Positions 9,770-18,939 of a DNA stretch of 34,827 nucleotides are shown here, piece by piece. This DNA is from Tritrichomonas foetus. Lineage: Eukaryota; Parabasalia; Tritrichomonadida; Tritrichomonadidae. The DNA lies in NCBI GenBank assembly GCA_001839685.1, contig MLAK01000843.1:1-34827 (forward strand), given 5' to 3'. Within the stretch, counting starts at the first letter, position 1. The number at the start of each line of letters is the position of its first letter. The notes beneath the pieces were generated by a model, which worked only from the letters and a program-made list of their open reading frames with translations, was not told the DNA's origin and did no database searches. The position numbers were made by a program, and so were the translations under genes.

Positions 9770-10300
9770 ATGGCCTATACAATCGACAACTTCGACAGCA
9801 TCGACACCGTCTACCAATTCGACAACTTCGACAGCCCAATCATCGACTTCTCTGAATCTGCCTCCAATGAGGGAGTTTCGTCGCTGTTTGATCTGCTTGG
9901 AGAATCATCTCAGACGCGAGATAGACAAATCTCATCAGGTTTTAGGCAACAATCACGCAGCCACATCAGCAACACACACTGCATCAACAACGCCGACTTC
10001 AACAGCAGAAACCTCGTCAACGATAGAAATTTCATCAACCATCGATCAACCTCTTCTTTGTCGACGAACTCTTCCTCTTCACGAGATCGTCATTGGCACT
10101 GCGATCATCTCTGCCTCTACCAACCACAACAGTGCTATCAAGGGGATCCTCACCGATCAACCTCAAACTCGTTATTCGAATCAGAAATCGACTACAGCAG
10201 CATTCGCCACAGCCACAAGAAACACCTCCACTGCGCGCATCAAAACAGAAGCCGAGGCTTTTGCAAGTCCACAATATCAAATCTTGATTGCGCTTTTTAG
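9770..10300 (+). CDS. Unknown protein ending at an in-frame TAG
   Basis: A 176-codon frame from ATG 9770 to a TAG at 10298-10300. Codons of the first 60 residues and of the Asn-rich middle end strongly in C (atc, gac, aac, ttc, agc), unlike the AT-rich neighbours, which favours this frame. The protein starts with a tandem DNFDS motif, then becomes Ser/Asn/Arg/His-rich and low-complexity with several Cys and His (HWHCDHLCLY; HKKHLHCAH) but no recognised zinc-finger spacing. After the TAG the same frame stays open for 60 more codons (to TAA 10481-10483) and looks coding: a basic stretch then a charged helix (LEKAIEKREKEL). The gene may be a pseudogene, contain a read-through codon or carry a sequence error. 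Frame 9867-10532 competes. No known family. Confidence 0.5.
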   Translation: MAYTIDNFDSIDTVYQFDNFDSPIIDFSESASNEGVSSLFDLLGESSQTRDRQISSGFRQQSRSHISNTHCINNADFNSRNLVNDRNFINHRSTSSLSTNSSSSRDRHWHCDHLCLYQPQQCYQGDPHRSTSNSLFESEIDYSSIRHSHKKHLHCAHQNRSRGFCKSTISNLDCAF

Positions 10301-10532
10301 TTCAGGCGTGAGGCTTCACGAATTGCGAAGTATCGCCTTAATTCTCTGTGCCATGAATTCCAGCTTGAAAAAGCCATCGAGAAACGCGAAAAGGAGCTTC
10401 CCACTTTTGATCGACTGGTTTGCGTCAAACTGGGCACTTATCGCGCCAGTCCTTCCTTTCATTCAATTAAGGGACGAAAATAATGAAGTAATTAATGGAC
10501 AAAGAGAAATGATCGAGAAAAATCTCTCGTAA
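9867..10532 (+). other. Competing overlapping open frame
   Basis: This 221-codon frame overlaps the 9770 gene in another register. Its translation is Ser/Thr/Ala-rich in the first half (many tca, aca and gca codons), followed by a hydrophobic stretch near WFASNWALIAPVLPF. It is the longer uninterrupted frame, so an automatic pipeline might prefer it. However, it starts inside the clearly biased frame of the 9770 gene, and its third positions lack that C bias. Two compensating indels joining both frames are another possibility. I consider it the less likely reading. Confidence 0.25.
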
Positions 10533-10970
10533 GAAGTTTTTATTGTAATGAATGATACTCTTCAAGTTCATTTTTTGAAATAAACGATTTTAAATGCGAA
10601 CTGTTATATTTATTACTCTATTATATTTATTTCCATCCAAATAATATATCTCAATCTATTCAAGAGAAACTATGAAAAACCTGTGAAATCATTCAGATTT
10701 AGAAATAAGGAAAATAACCACACATTGTGTTTTGTTTAAAATTATTAAGTAAAATTGTCCATAATTTTATTTTCATATTTAAGAATAATGTATTTAGGTT
10801 CTAGGTCATATCACTGAAAACATGAAAGAAAGTTAGTGGTCAAGAGAATCATCAAATTGGAGTAAATTTTATCTTTATTTTAATAATCAAATTCAAAAAT
10901 AAAGTTAATCTATGAGAATTTTAATCCAACATAGACTAAAACGAAAATAAACACACACAAATGATTATAC
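10533..10970. other. Convergent AT-rich spacer
   Basis: About 440 bases between the ends of the 9770 gene (or its read-through extension to 10483) and the minus-strand ABC transporter. I see only AT-rich DNA with no coding or RNA signal. Confidence 0.55.
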
Positions 10971-13460
10971 TTAAGCTTCAGATTTGATGATGATATCCAT
11001 AAATACTCGTTCTAGTGTGCTTGATGAGCAAGTAAAGTATGAAAATCCTTCCTTCCCTTTTCCCGAATTCATTGCAGCAAAAACTTCTGGAAGACTATTT
11101 TCACCAGGTATACTATATGTAACTGACGAAAACCTTGTAGATATTTCTTCGGAACCTGGAAACTTAGTTAATACGTAATTTCGTACTTTTTCTCTACATT
11201 CAAAATCATCACTATTTAATCCGAGTTCAACACGCCAGCCTTGTCCGTATCTTTCGCTTAATCCCTGTCTAGTTCCTATTGCTGCAACTTTTCCGCCAAT
11301 AAATATGCAAACTCTGGAGCATAAACGCTCAGCCTCGTTTAAAAGATGTGTACAAAGAAGAACAGTCTTTCCATGTGATTTGGCGTCTATTAGTGCCTGG
11401 GCTTGCAAACGGGCTGATGGATCCAATGATGCAGTTGGTTCATCAAGGAAAACAACATCAGGATCACCGAGAAAAGCTAGGCAGATACCAAGCTTCCTTT
11501 TATTACCACCTGATAATTCGTGCACAGGGCGATCCATGAATTTACCAAGTCCCATAATATCTTCCAGATTATTGATTTCATTTTCAAGCTTCCCCTTGGC
11601 TTCATCAATATCGATATTGTCTTTGTAGTAATACATGAGGGATCCATATAAGATGAAATGTTGGCGCGGTGTGAGGAATGGGAATAAATGATTATCGAAT
11701 TGGGGACAAACTTTGACACATTTTTGTGCATCAGATGCTGTTTTTATCTTTTTCCCGAAAATGTAAATATCGTCTGAAGTAGAATTAATTCTGCCTGAAA
11801 TTACCGACATGAGGGTTGTTTTTCCTGCTCCATTCGCACCGAGAACACCAAAAACTTCACCTTTAGAAACATATAGGCTGACTTTTTTCAGTGCACGAAT
11901 TTTATTTCCACCAGTATCATTGTATTCTTTTACAAGTTCTTTCACAACGATTGCTTGGTCATCACAAGTTCCATTTTGTACCTCATCTTCCATTTGTCTT
12001 ACTTCTTCATCAACTGCATTCTCCAGATTTTCTTGATCAGATTCATTATCATTTTTTTGAGATTTTGTATTTTCTTGTTTAGATTCCTTTTCTTTCTTAT
12101 TTAATTTAATATAGTATATTAAAACACCTAATAAAGCAAAAATAAAACCACATCCAATCTGTATTGCGAATAAAATTACAAAAATGCCTGTCCATACGCC
12201 TTTGGCATCAACTGGCTTTCCAACAGCTCGTGTTGATGCAATCCTGAGTCCATTTTGAATACAGTACGATGGAACAATCGAAATTAGTGCAGCTGCCGTA
12301 TCGCTGATTTCATTTCCAATTACTAGTGTGACGATAAAATAGGGTATTAAAATGATCATTAATAAAACAATTTGTAAAAACTCATTGGCTGCTAATAAAG
12401 TATTGAAAAAGAGAGATACTGTATAAATTAGTGGAATTAAATGAATTGGTTGTAAAGCAAATAAAAAGAAAGTTGCCATCCAATTGTTTTGCGTGATTGC
12501 ATCAGTATCAAATGCGTAAAGAATGAACCAACACACAATTTCAATAATCTCGTATATAATGAAATCAAAAACAAAATTAGCAAACCAATAAACCCAAAGT
12601 GTGAGGCCGCTTGAAAGCATTCCATGTAATCGAAAGTTTTCGCGATCGCCGACAGGAGCGTTGGCAAAAACGGTTCCAATATAATTAGTTGCAATGCTCA
12701 TCAGTAAAGGCCCAAAGTATCCCCATAGATGGGCGCTATTCAACCCATTATTTAGTGATTCATATTCAACTTGAAATTTCGAGCCAGAGTTGCTTTTCTG
12801 ATCCAAAATTTGTGAATATTCATTGTTACCCTCACGATTTCTGTTAATTATATCATCATTAGTAATTTTATCAACATTGTATTTATCATTGTTAATCTTG
12901 TTACAAATTTTATTAATTCGGTGTGATTTTTTAGTACTAAATTGTTGATTGAAATCAAATATTTGGAATAAGGCATCGATTAAACATGATGATAATTCTG
13001 CTTGATGAACTTCAACATTTTCAATGGAAGAGTTATAATAAATTGTGAGGATAGAAGCATCTAAATTAAAAGCTGTTGCAGAAATTCCAAACGCAAATTT
13101 TTTGGAATTATCATTTTTTTCATCTTCAGAAGATTCAAAAATTGAATTTTCTAATTCTTCTTCATTAGTAAAGATTACCTTTTTCAGTCCAGATAATGAT
13201 TCGATGGTGGATGCAAGACTTGGATCAGGTCCTGTAAAGGCGAATTTTTCACCTTGTTCCTTAACGTTCACCCAGGAAAAGGACGATAGGGAACTTTTGT
13301 TCCAATCTTTAAAGATCATCATGGAAAGAATCCCAGTTATAATTGTGAATATCACACTTGCAATGGCATAGAAAAGGTAGTTAAAGGTATCATTGCGGAA
13401 CTCGTACCATCGCTTTTTAAAAACTGCAGAAAACTCCACATGAAAGCGTGAGTAGCGCAT
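10971..13460 (-). CDS. ABCA-type half transporter (MRYSR... form)
   Basis: An 829-residue membrane ATPase of the ABC-2/ABCA kind: one transmembrane domain followed by one nucleotide-binding domain. A first helix (about 27-50) is followed by a large non-cytosolic loop with Asn-rich sequence. A cluster of five or six helices (about 250-460) comes next, then an acidic linker. The ATPase has Walker A GANGAGKTT (541), Q-loop CPQ (Q587), signature LSGGNKRK (649), Walker B VVFLDEP with catalytic Glu (669-674) and switch His (705), so it should hydrolyse ATP. The C-terminal 80 residues, ending near STLERVFMDII, resemble the regulatory region after ABCA nucleotide domains. ABCA proteins usually move lipids; the substrate here is unknown. 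Full-size ABCA proteins have two such halves, and this one has half. It is head to head with the second half transporter at 14124. ATG 13460 fits the family N-terminus. Confidence 0.93.
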   Translation of the reverse strand: MRYSRFHVEFSAVFKKRWYEFRNDTFNYLFYAIASVIFTIITGILSMMIFKDWNKSSLSSFSWVNVKEQGEKFAFTGPDPSLASTIESLSGLKKVIFTNEEELENSIFESSEDEKNDNSKKFAFGISATAFNLDASILTIYYNSSIENVEVHQAELSSCLIDALFQIFDFNQQFSTKKSHRINKICNKINNDKYNVDKITNDDIINRNREGNNEYSQILDQKSNSGSKFQVEYESLNNGLNSAHLWGYFGPLLMSIATNYIGTVFANAPVGDRENFRLHGMLSSGLTLWVYWFANFVFDFIIYEIIEIVCWFILYAFDTDAITQNNWMATFFLFALQPIHLIPLIYTVSLFFNTLLAANEFLQIVLLMIILIPYFIVTLVIGNEISDTAAALISIVPSYCIQNGLRIASTRAVGKPVDAKGVWTGIFVILFAIQIGCGFIFALLGVLIYYIKLNKKEKESKQENTKSQKNDNESDQENLENAVDEEVRQMEDEVQNGTCDDQAIVVKELVKEYNDTGGNKIRALKKVSLYVSKGEVFGVLGANGAGKTTLMSVISGRINSTSDDIYIFGKKIKTASDAQKCVKVCPQFDNHLFPFLTPRQHFILYGSLMYYYKDNIDIDEAKGKLENEINNLEDIMGLGKFMDRPVHELSGGNKRKLGICLAFLGDPDVVFLDEPTASLDPSARLQAQALIDAKSHGKTVLLCTHLLNEAERLCSRVCIFIGGKVAAIGTRQGLSERYGQGWRVELGLNSDDFECREKVRNYVLTKFPGSEEISTRFSSVTYSIPGENSLPEVFAAMNSGKGKEGFSYFTCSSSTLERVFMDIIIKSEA

Positions 13461-13611
13461 TTTCCTCTTGTCTAAAAAAATATGTAACTTTTTGATATGA
13501 GACGATTTTTTGAATTAATTCAAATGGCGCATACAGAATTAATTCAATAAGTTTCAGAATTATATAAAATATTTCTTGAAATATAGGAATTCCTTCGGAA
13601 ATGTTATTTTA

Positions 13612-13649
13612 GAAAATTCACCGCAATCGCGGTGAAAAAATGAATTTTC
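13612..13649. promoter_or_regulatory. Nested dyad between divergent ABC genes
   Basis: Two perfect inverted repeats are nested. TTCACCGC / GCGGTGAA (13617-13636) has eight base pairs with a four-base AATC centre. GAAAATTCA (13612-13620) pairs with TGAATTTTC (13641-13649). The GC-rich core stands out in very AT-rich DNA. It is a candidate binding site for a dimeric regulator or a transcribed hairpin. Confidence 0.5.
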
Positions 13650-14110
13650 GATTTTCCAAACGATATATTTTTGTCGGAATATAGTATATACTCTAAGTAT
13701 ATTATGTTAGTCTAATTTATAAAATTGTGAATAAAGAAAACAGTCTTATGGCAAACATTATTTGAATGATTATGAAAGTTCACAAAATATTGAATGCACA
13801 TTGAAATATAGAAACTGTGAACTAATGTTTGAATCAATTTTCTCAATTTCACTGATGTTTTCTGGATTTAATAAATGAATGATATTATCTTAATATTTAT
13901 TCTTAATTTTTTCTCAACAAATATTATACATATATCTGGCATTTTAAATAGATAAATTCATTTTAAAAATATACGTCATTTGATTGCTACATTGGTTTAA
14001 TAGAAATTTTAATACATGTATTCGAATTTTGATTCTTCACAAATATTTCTCTTGTCATCTTCATAAATTCACAAAAAGATAATCCGCTTTACCCTATTTT
14101 TAATCAAAAT

Positions 14111-14116
14111 TCACTT
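14111..14116 (+). promoter_or_regulatory. Initiator element of the plus-strand ABC gene
   Basis: TCACTT followed by CATTATT lies 13 bases before ATG 14124. It matches the known trichomonad initiator TCA-Py-(T/A), where the A is the transcription start, and implies an 11-base leader. Confidence 0.6.
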
Positions 14117-14123
14117 CATTATT

Positions 14124-16841
14124 ATGAAAATTGAACCAGCTACAGAGCCATCATCTTCTTATTCTTCGAGCTCTGCAAGCCCACAAGAACATTCAAATAA
14201 TCATAACACAAATAAACAGCCACATAAACTCTCTCATCAAAAAAGTAAAAAATTGGCAAATAATTTCAAGATTTTTGAAAGAGCACCTTTTCATAAACAA
14301 TTGTGGACAATCTTAAGAATATCTATTCAAAACCGTATCCGTGCACCTGCGGCAGCCATGGAACTGGTTTTGCCAATAATATTCTTGATATTTCTAATCA
14401 TTTTTGCCATAAAAATAAACACAAAAACTGATGAATTGAAAAAGCCAGAAACCGAAACAATTGTTCCTTTTGCAGTAACAGGCGGACCTTCCCCGAATTT
14501 TGGGATTTCACCAAATTCTGAAACATTAAAAAAGTTTGCTGATGTTTTGAATAGTGTATCGATTATTCCATTCAAGGATAATATTACATATTTCAATAAC
14601 ATCGATGAAAGTCGAGAATTTATTCTTAAAAATCGAGAAGTGACTGATGGCTTTTATTCAACAGAATTTGACGATAATTTCGGGAAGGTGAAAATCCAAT
14701 CAAACGGAATGACACTTGGATCTCTTCCATTTTTGATCCAAGATATTGGATCATCAATTGTCAGATACTTGGGTTCTAATTCTAAAATTGGCAGAGAGAA
14801 ATTAACTGAACAATTTTCTTTACTCAGCAAGATTTCGAGGTATTCTAGAAACTATTCAAAAAATAATGAACCTGATAACAAAATTGAAAATGAATTTGAT
14901 GGTCCAAAGACAAATCTAAATGATAATAATCGTCCAAAATTAGCTAATAAAAATCAAAGTCGCCCAAAGATGAATGAAAACTCTACAAATTTTAATAAAG
15001 TTCATCAAAAGTCGAATAATAATATGGATAGTATGATTAAAAGTGCTACGACAAAAATTTTATTCACGTTTAAGAAATTCCCCCATAAATCGATTTTCCA
15101 AATGGACAAAGATGGATCTCTCAATGTGGCAATTTTCTCAACTGTACAACCAATTTCCAGCCTTTTAACAACAGGCACTTGTTTTGGAAACGAGGCAGAA
15201 ACAGGGTTACGTGATTTATTAACTTTTTATGGCTTGAGTCTTTTTGCAAACGAGTTACGATGGTTTATCATTTCCGTAATCTCAGTTTTCATTCCAGCCA
15301 TTTTATTTGCTATTTCTATATCAATCATAATTAAAGTTAACTTTGGTCTTTCAATTGTTTTCTACCTTCTTGAATCTACCTCTCATTCTGCATTTTTGTT
15401 GTTTTTGGTTGCACTTTGGCCCACTCAAAAAATGGGGAATATTGCTGGATATTTTATACTTATTTCTTTCTTTGTCGTCATTTTCTTGGCATTTTTCACT
15501 TGGTTATTTAAAGAGGAAGGCTTTGTTCCAAAATATATCTTAAGTGCAATATTCCCACATGCATGTGCATCCTATACAATGGTGCAAATAAGTAGTGGTG
15601 CTGTTTTAAGTTTTTCAGATGTAAGTGGCACCCCTTATTTTCCTGTACAAACTGGATTGATTATAATGGCTGTACAAACAATAGTATATTTTGTTTTATA
15701 TATTCTTGCTGAAAGATTGCATACACGATCATGGTTTCCTGCACCAATTCGATGGAAGAATTCGTTGAAATTCACCAACCAAGAAAATAAAATAAAGGTT
15801 TCAAAAATCATTAAAAAATATGGAAAAGTTGGTAATAATAAAAGTCAAGTTATTGCATTAAACGGTGTCTCTTTTGAAGTTAGAAAAGGAGAAACTGTTG
15901 CAATTGTTGGTCCTAATGGTGCAGGAAAATCTACTTTAATAAATATTTTGTCAGGAACTAAAGTTCCAACAAGTGGTGAAGTTGATTTCAATGGGGTAAA
16001 TATCATTGAAAACACAGAAACAATGCACCAGCTTGTTGGATTTTGCCCACAAGATAATCTTTTTTATGAACAATTAACAGCATCAGAATGGGTCCGTGCA
16101 ATTTGTGAATTGCGAAACGAACCATATTTTGATTTTTCCGATATTTTCATGTCTCTTGGACTGGATGGACAATCTAAAAGGAGACTTGGAAATATGAGTG
16201 GTGGAAATAAAAGAAAGGCTTGTCTTGCAGCATCATTAGTATGTGAACCAACTATTGTGATTTTGGATGAAGCAACTAGTGGTGTAGATTTTACAAGTCG
16301 TACACGAATATGGTCAATTATTTCGCTGCTGAAGAATACTACAGTAATTATGGCAACTCATACTCTTGAAGAATGCGAAAAAATTGCGGATAAAATTGTT
16401 GTCGTTGTTGGTGGCAATATTCTTGAATGTGCAACACCAAATGAATTAAGGCAAAATTATAAATGTGGTTACATCATTGAGTGTGAAGAGCAATACTCTG
16501 ATAAACTCTTAGAAATTTATTCTAATGTCATAGAATCACACAGTAATCAGGAAAATCAAGCGAATTATAAAAATGATGAAAAAGAAAAAAATGAAAATAA
16601 TGATTTTATAATTATTGAGAAAGAAGAAGGAAGAGCCAGGCTTTTAATACCATCTGAAAAATCCGACATTTTGTCTGATCTATTGAATCATATTGATTTT
16701 AAATATTTACTATTGGTTCAATCTTTAGAGGAGCAAATATTCAAGCAAATTCAAGATCATGAAAGCATAAATCAATTATCAGAAAATTCATCTAGTTATG
16801 AACAAGGATATATCTCTGATAATGAAAAATATTCATTATAA
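14124..16841 (+). CDS. ABCA-type half transporter (MKIEP... form)
   Basis: A 905-residue half transporter with the same architecture as its divergent neighbour. A Ser/His/Lys-rich cytosolic N-terminus of about 75 residues precedes the first helix (about 78-98). A non-cytosolic loop with an Asn/Lys-rich insertion (about 245-300) follows. A membrane domain (about 375-535) comes next, then a nucleotide-binding domain. Walker A is GPNGAGKST (596), the Q-loop CPQDN (Q643), signature MSGGNKRK (691), Walker B IVILDEA with catalytic Glu (711-716) and switch His (746). All catalytic elements are present. An Ala replaces the usual Pro after the Walker B Glu. The tail has an Asn/Lys/Glu-rich insertion and a charged C-terminus that differs from the partner's regulatory region. 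Substrate unknown; lipid is typical of the class. The initiator at 14111 supports ATG 14124. Confidence 0.93.
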   Translation: MKIEPATEPSSSYSSSSASPQEHSNNHNTNKQPHKLSHQKSKKLANNFKIFERAPFHKQLWTILRISIQNRIRAPAAAMELVLPIIFLIFLIIFAIKINTKTDELKKPETETIVPFAVTGGPSPNFGISPNSETLKKFADVLNSVSIIPFKDNITYFNNIDESREFILKNREVTDGFYSTEFDDNFGKVKIQSNGMTLGSLPFLIQDIGSSIVRYLGSNSKIGREKLTEQFSLLSKISRYSRNYSKNNEPDNKIENEFDGPKTNLNDNNRPKLANKNQSRPKMNENSTNFNKVHQKSNNNMDSMIKSATTKILFTFKKFPHKSIFQMDKDGSLNVAIFSTVQPISSLLTTGTCFGNEAETGLRDLLTFYGLSLFANELRWFIISVISVFIPAILFAISISIIIKVNFGLSIVFYLLESTSHSAFLLFLVALWPTQKMGNIAGYFILISFFVVIFLAFFTWLFKEEGFVPKYILSAIFPHACASYTMVQISSGAVLSFSDVSGTPYFPVQTGLIIMAVQTIVYFVLYILAERLHTRSWFPAPIRWKNSLKFTNQENKIKVSKIIKKYGKVGNNKSQVIALNGVSFEVRKGETVAIVGPNGAGKSTLINILSGTKVPTSGEVDFNGVNIIENTETMHQLVGFCPQDNLFYEQLTASEWVRAICELRNEPYFDFSDIFMSLGLDGQSKRRLGNMSGGNKRKACLAASLVCEPTIVILDEATSGVDFTSRTRIWSIISLLKNTTVIMATHTLEECEKIADKIVVVVGGNILECATPNELRQNYKCGYIIECEEQYSDKLLEIYSNVIESHSNQENQANYKNDEKEKNENNDFIIIEKEEGRARLLIPSEKSDILSDLLNHIDFKYLLLVQSLEEQIFKQIQDHESINQLSENSSSYEQGYISDNEKYSL

Positions 16842-17202
16842 AATTTATTTTATTAAATAAAATGATAGAATTTCACTTTTTTATATATTTTAGCTATTTT
16901 TTCTTTAATAAAATCTTACAGTTAATTAACTTTCCTTTTTCGTAACTATTTAATTTCTAAAATGTTGAAATAGCTTTAAAACTATTCTAGTTACCAAATT
17001 TAAATTACAATAAATAAATCCCTAAAAAAGAATTATTAGAAATATCATTGAAAGATGAATAAGAAGGGGGAAAAAATGAGTATTCATTGATTGTCTTTAA
17101 AAATTTTATTTTTAAGATATGAACAAGCATTAAATATAATTATGCTTTAATGATATTTCGTTTTAATATCTTGATATGTGATTTTCAATCTTTGAGTGAT
17201 AC
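16842..17202. other. Convergent AT-rich spacer
   Basis: A 361-base spacer between the 3' ends of the ABC and ankyrin genes. The ABC stop reads TAAAAT, compatible with the trichomonad UAAA 3'-end signal. Nothing else was seen. Confidence 0.55.
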
Positions 17203-18939
17203 TCATAAGTGGCGATATATAAAATGAAATAAATAAACACCAGATTTATTTTTGATATTTATATCAACTTGTGGTATCTCCAAAAATGTAAAAAACATTT
17301 CTTTTAAAAAATCTGCATCTGTTGAATGAAATATCAAATGGAGAGCTGTGTTACCCTGGTTATTTTGACAATTTACATCAAAATTTTCCAATAAATTTTG
17401 GTGAATAAGTTCTTTGAGTAGGGTAAGATTGGTGTTTTCCCCAATCCAATGAAAAAATGTCCAATCATATATATCTTTACTATTCACATCAATAATATCT
17501 TTATGTTTTAAAAGATACATTACAACATCATTCTGATCGTTTTGTGCTGCTCGATGTAAAGGATATTCATGATCTTCATTGTATATGTTCGGATCGAAAT
17601 TGTTATTGAAAGGGAAAATTTCTTCCAAAAAATATTTCACTATTGACAAATCACCATTATCACAAACATGATTAAAAGGGGTAAATCCCGTTGGATCTTT
17701 GCAATTAAGATCAATGTCTTTACAATTACATAATAATTTCACTATTTCTAAATTCATATGCTGGCAAGCAAGAAGCAAAGCAGAAGTACCATTATCTGTT
17801 TTTCGATTTACGTCAATTTTGTCTTTAAAACTAAGCAAAAACTTTATCATCAATGTATTTCCATTTCGTGATGCCCAATGAATCGAATGCCAACCAAATT
17901 CATCTGGTTCAGAAAGAAGTTCTTCGATATTGTCTTTATTATCTTCAAATATTTCTTTAGTGAATTTAAAATTATAATAGCAAACTGAAATTGCTAAAGC
18001 ACAAGGAGGAAATGTGAAATTATGAACATCTCTTAAATAACTTATCACATTATATCGATGAAAATTAAATATATTAGAAAAAGAAAGATATTTTAAATCT
18101 GCATACGAATTTTTGCCGAGCTTCTCTTCTAAAATATGAATGATTTCTGAGTGACCACCATTTAATGCCAGAATTTGAGTAAGTTTGGGAATATATGGAA
18201 CTTCTAAAATCATAAATTTAAAGATTTTTAAGGATCCATAAAAGGCTGCATAATCAATATATGTAATATTGTCATCAGGGACAAAATGTTCATTGATCAT
18301 GTAAATATTTTTTGGAATATTTGATGTGAAATCGAAACAATTTTTTCTGAGCAAATCTATAAATTGGTCATAGTCATCATTCCGAATTACTTCTAGGCAA
18401 TAATCTGAATTGAATCCTTTCAAACATCTATTGTGATAATCGGTTAAATCAGATTTTTCAATAATTCTTAAAATCCAAGGATGTTTTTTTGTCATTTCTT
18501 CATAGTCTTTCGGTGATTTTTTTCGAATGACTTCTGAAAAATAGCCGAAAAGGGTCTGATTTGATTTAGCTTTTAAAAGAATCATAGAATATTCTATAAA
18601 ACCTTTATAAAATAAATAATACAATAAATGATAGCAACTATCAAAAATAGTGGTAAGATCAAAAGACGAAAAATGAAATTGGGTCATGTAAATTTGAATG
18701 GAATCTAAAATCCTCAAAACACACTGATTTGATTTGGGCCTATAATGATCAACATTTGCTAAAAAAATAAGCAAATTTTTGAAATTGTCTCGACTTTGAA
18801 TATATTTGGATTTGTGAATAAAATCAATATACTCCTGTAAATTATCTTCTGAGAGATCCATAAATTTCTCTAGTTCACTTGCAAAATGTTCAAGTTCTAC
18901 TATGATTGGACTATTTAAAATATCTTCAAGTGATTTCAT
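17203..18939 (-). CDS. DUF3447-type ankyrin repeat protein
   Basis: A 578-residue protein of the ankyrin type greatly expanded in trichomonads. The N-terminal part (about 1-170) is the helical region typical of this family. A DUF3447-like block follows (about 228-275), recognisable by YIDYAAFYGSLKIFKFMI and ILALNGGHSEIIHILEE. Six full ankyrin repeats (about 340-560) are readable, for example GWHSIHWASRNGNTLMIKFL, GTSALLLACQHMNLEIVKLL and YPLHRAAQNDQNDVVMYLL. They end in a partial repeat (SGVYLFHFIYRHL). No membrane segment or signal peptide is visible, so a cytosolic protein-interaction role is likely; the partner is unknown. ATG 18939 gives the usual N-terminus. It is transcribed away from the Stealth gene, with a 971-base spacer between them. 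Confidence 0.9.
   Translation of the reverse strand: MKSLEDILNSPIIVELEHFASELEKFMDLSEDNLQEYIDFIHKSKYIQSRDNFKNLLIFLANVDHYRPKSNQCVLRILDSIQIYMTQFHFSSFDLTTIFDSCYHLLYYLFYKGFIEYSMILLKAKSNQTLFGYFSEVIRKKSPKDYEEMTKKHPWILRIIEKSDLTDYHNRCLKGFNSDYCLEVIRNDDYDQFIDLLRKNCFDFTSNIPKNIYMINEHFVPDDNITYIDYAAFYGSLKIFKFMILEVPYIPKLTQILALNGGHSEIIHILEEKLGKNSYADLKYLSFSNIFNFHRYNVISYLRDVHNFTFPPCALAISVCYYNFKFTKEIFEDNKDNIEELLSEPDEFGWHSIHWASRNGNTLMIKFLLSFKDKIDVNRKTDNGTSALLLACQHMNLEIVKLLCNCKDIDLNCKDPTGFTPFNHVCDNGDLSIVKYFLEEIFPFNNNFDPNIYNEDHEYPLHRAAQNDQNDVVMYLLKHKDIIDVNSKDIYDWTFFHWIGENTNLTLLKELIHQNLLENFDVNCQNNQGNTALHLIFHSTDADFLKEMFFTFLEIPQVDINIKNKSGVYLFHFIYRHL

Larger units (their letters stand above)
13461..14123. promoter_or_regulatory. 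Shared divergent promoter region of the ABCA pair
   Basis: A 663-base spacer between two divergent ATGs, free of credible coding frames. It carries a long dyad at 13612-13649 and an initiator at 14111. No similar initiator was found directly before the minus-strand ATG at 13460. Co-regulation is inferred from the head-to-head layout. Confidence 0.5.

Noticed and set aside
10298..10483. bZIP-like basic region plus leucine zipper after the TAG
   Set aside because: The invariant N-x-x-A-A-x-x-S/C-R core is absent and leucines do not fall in a clean heptad, so only a basic stretch plus helix is claimed.
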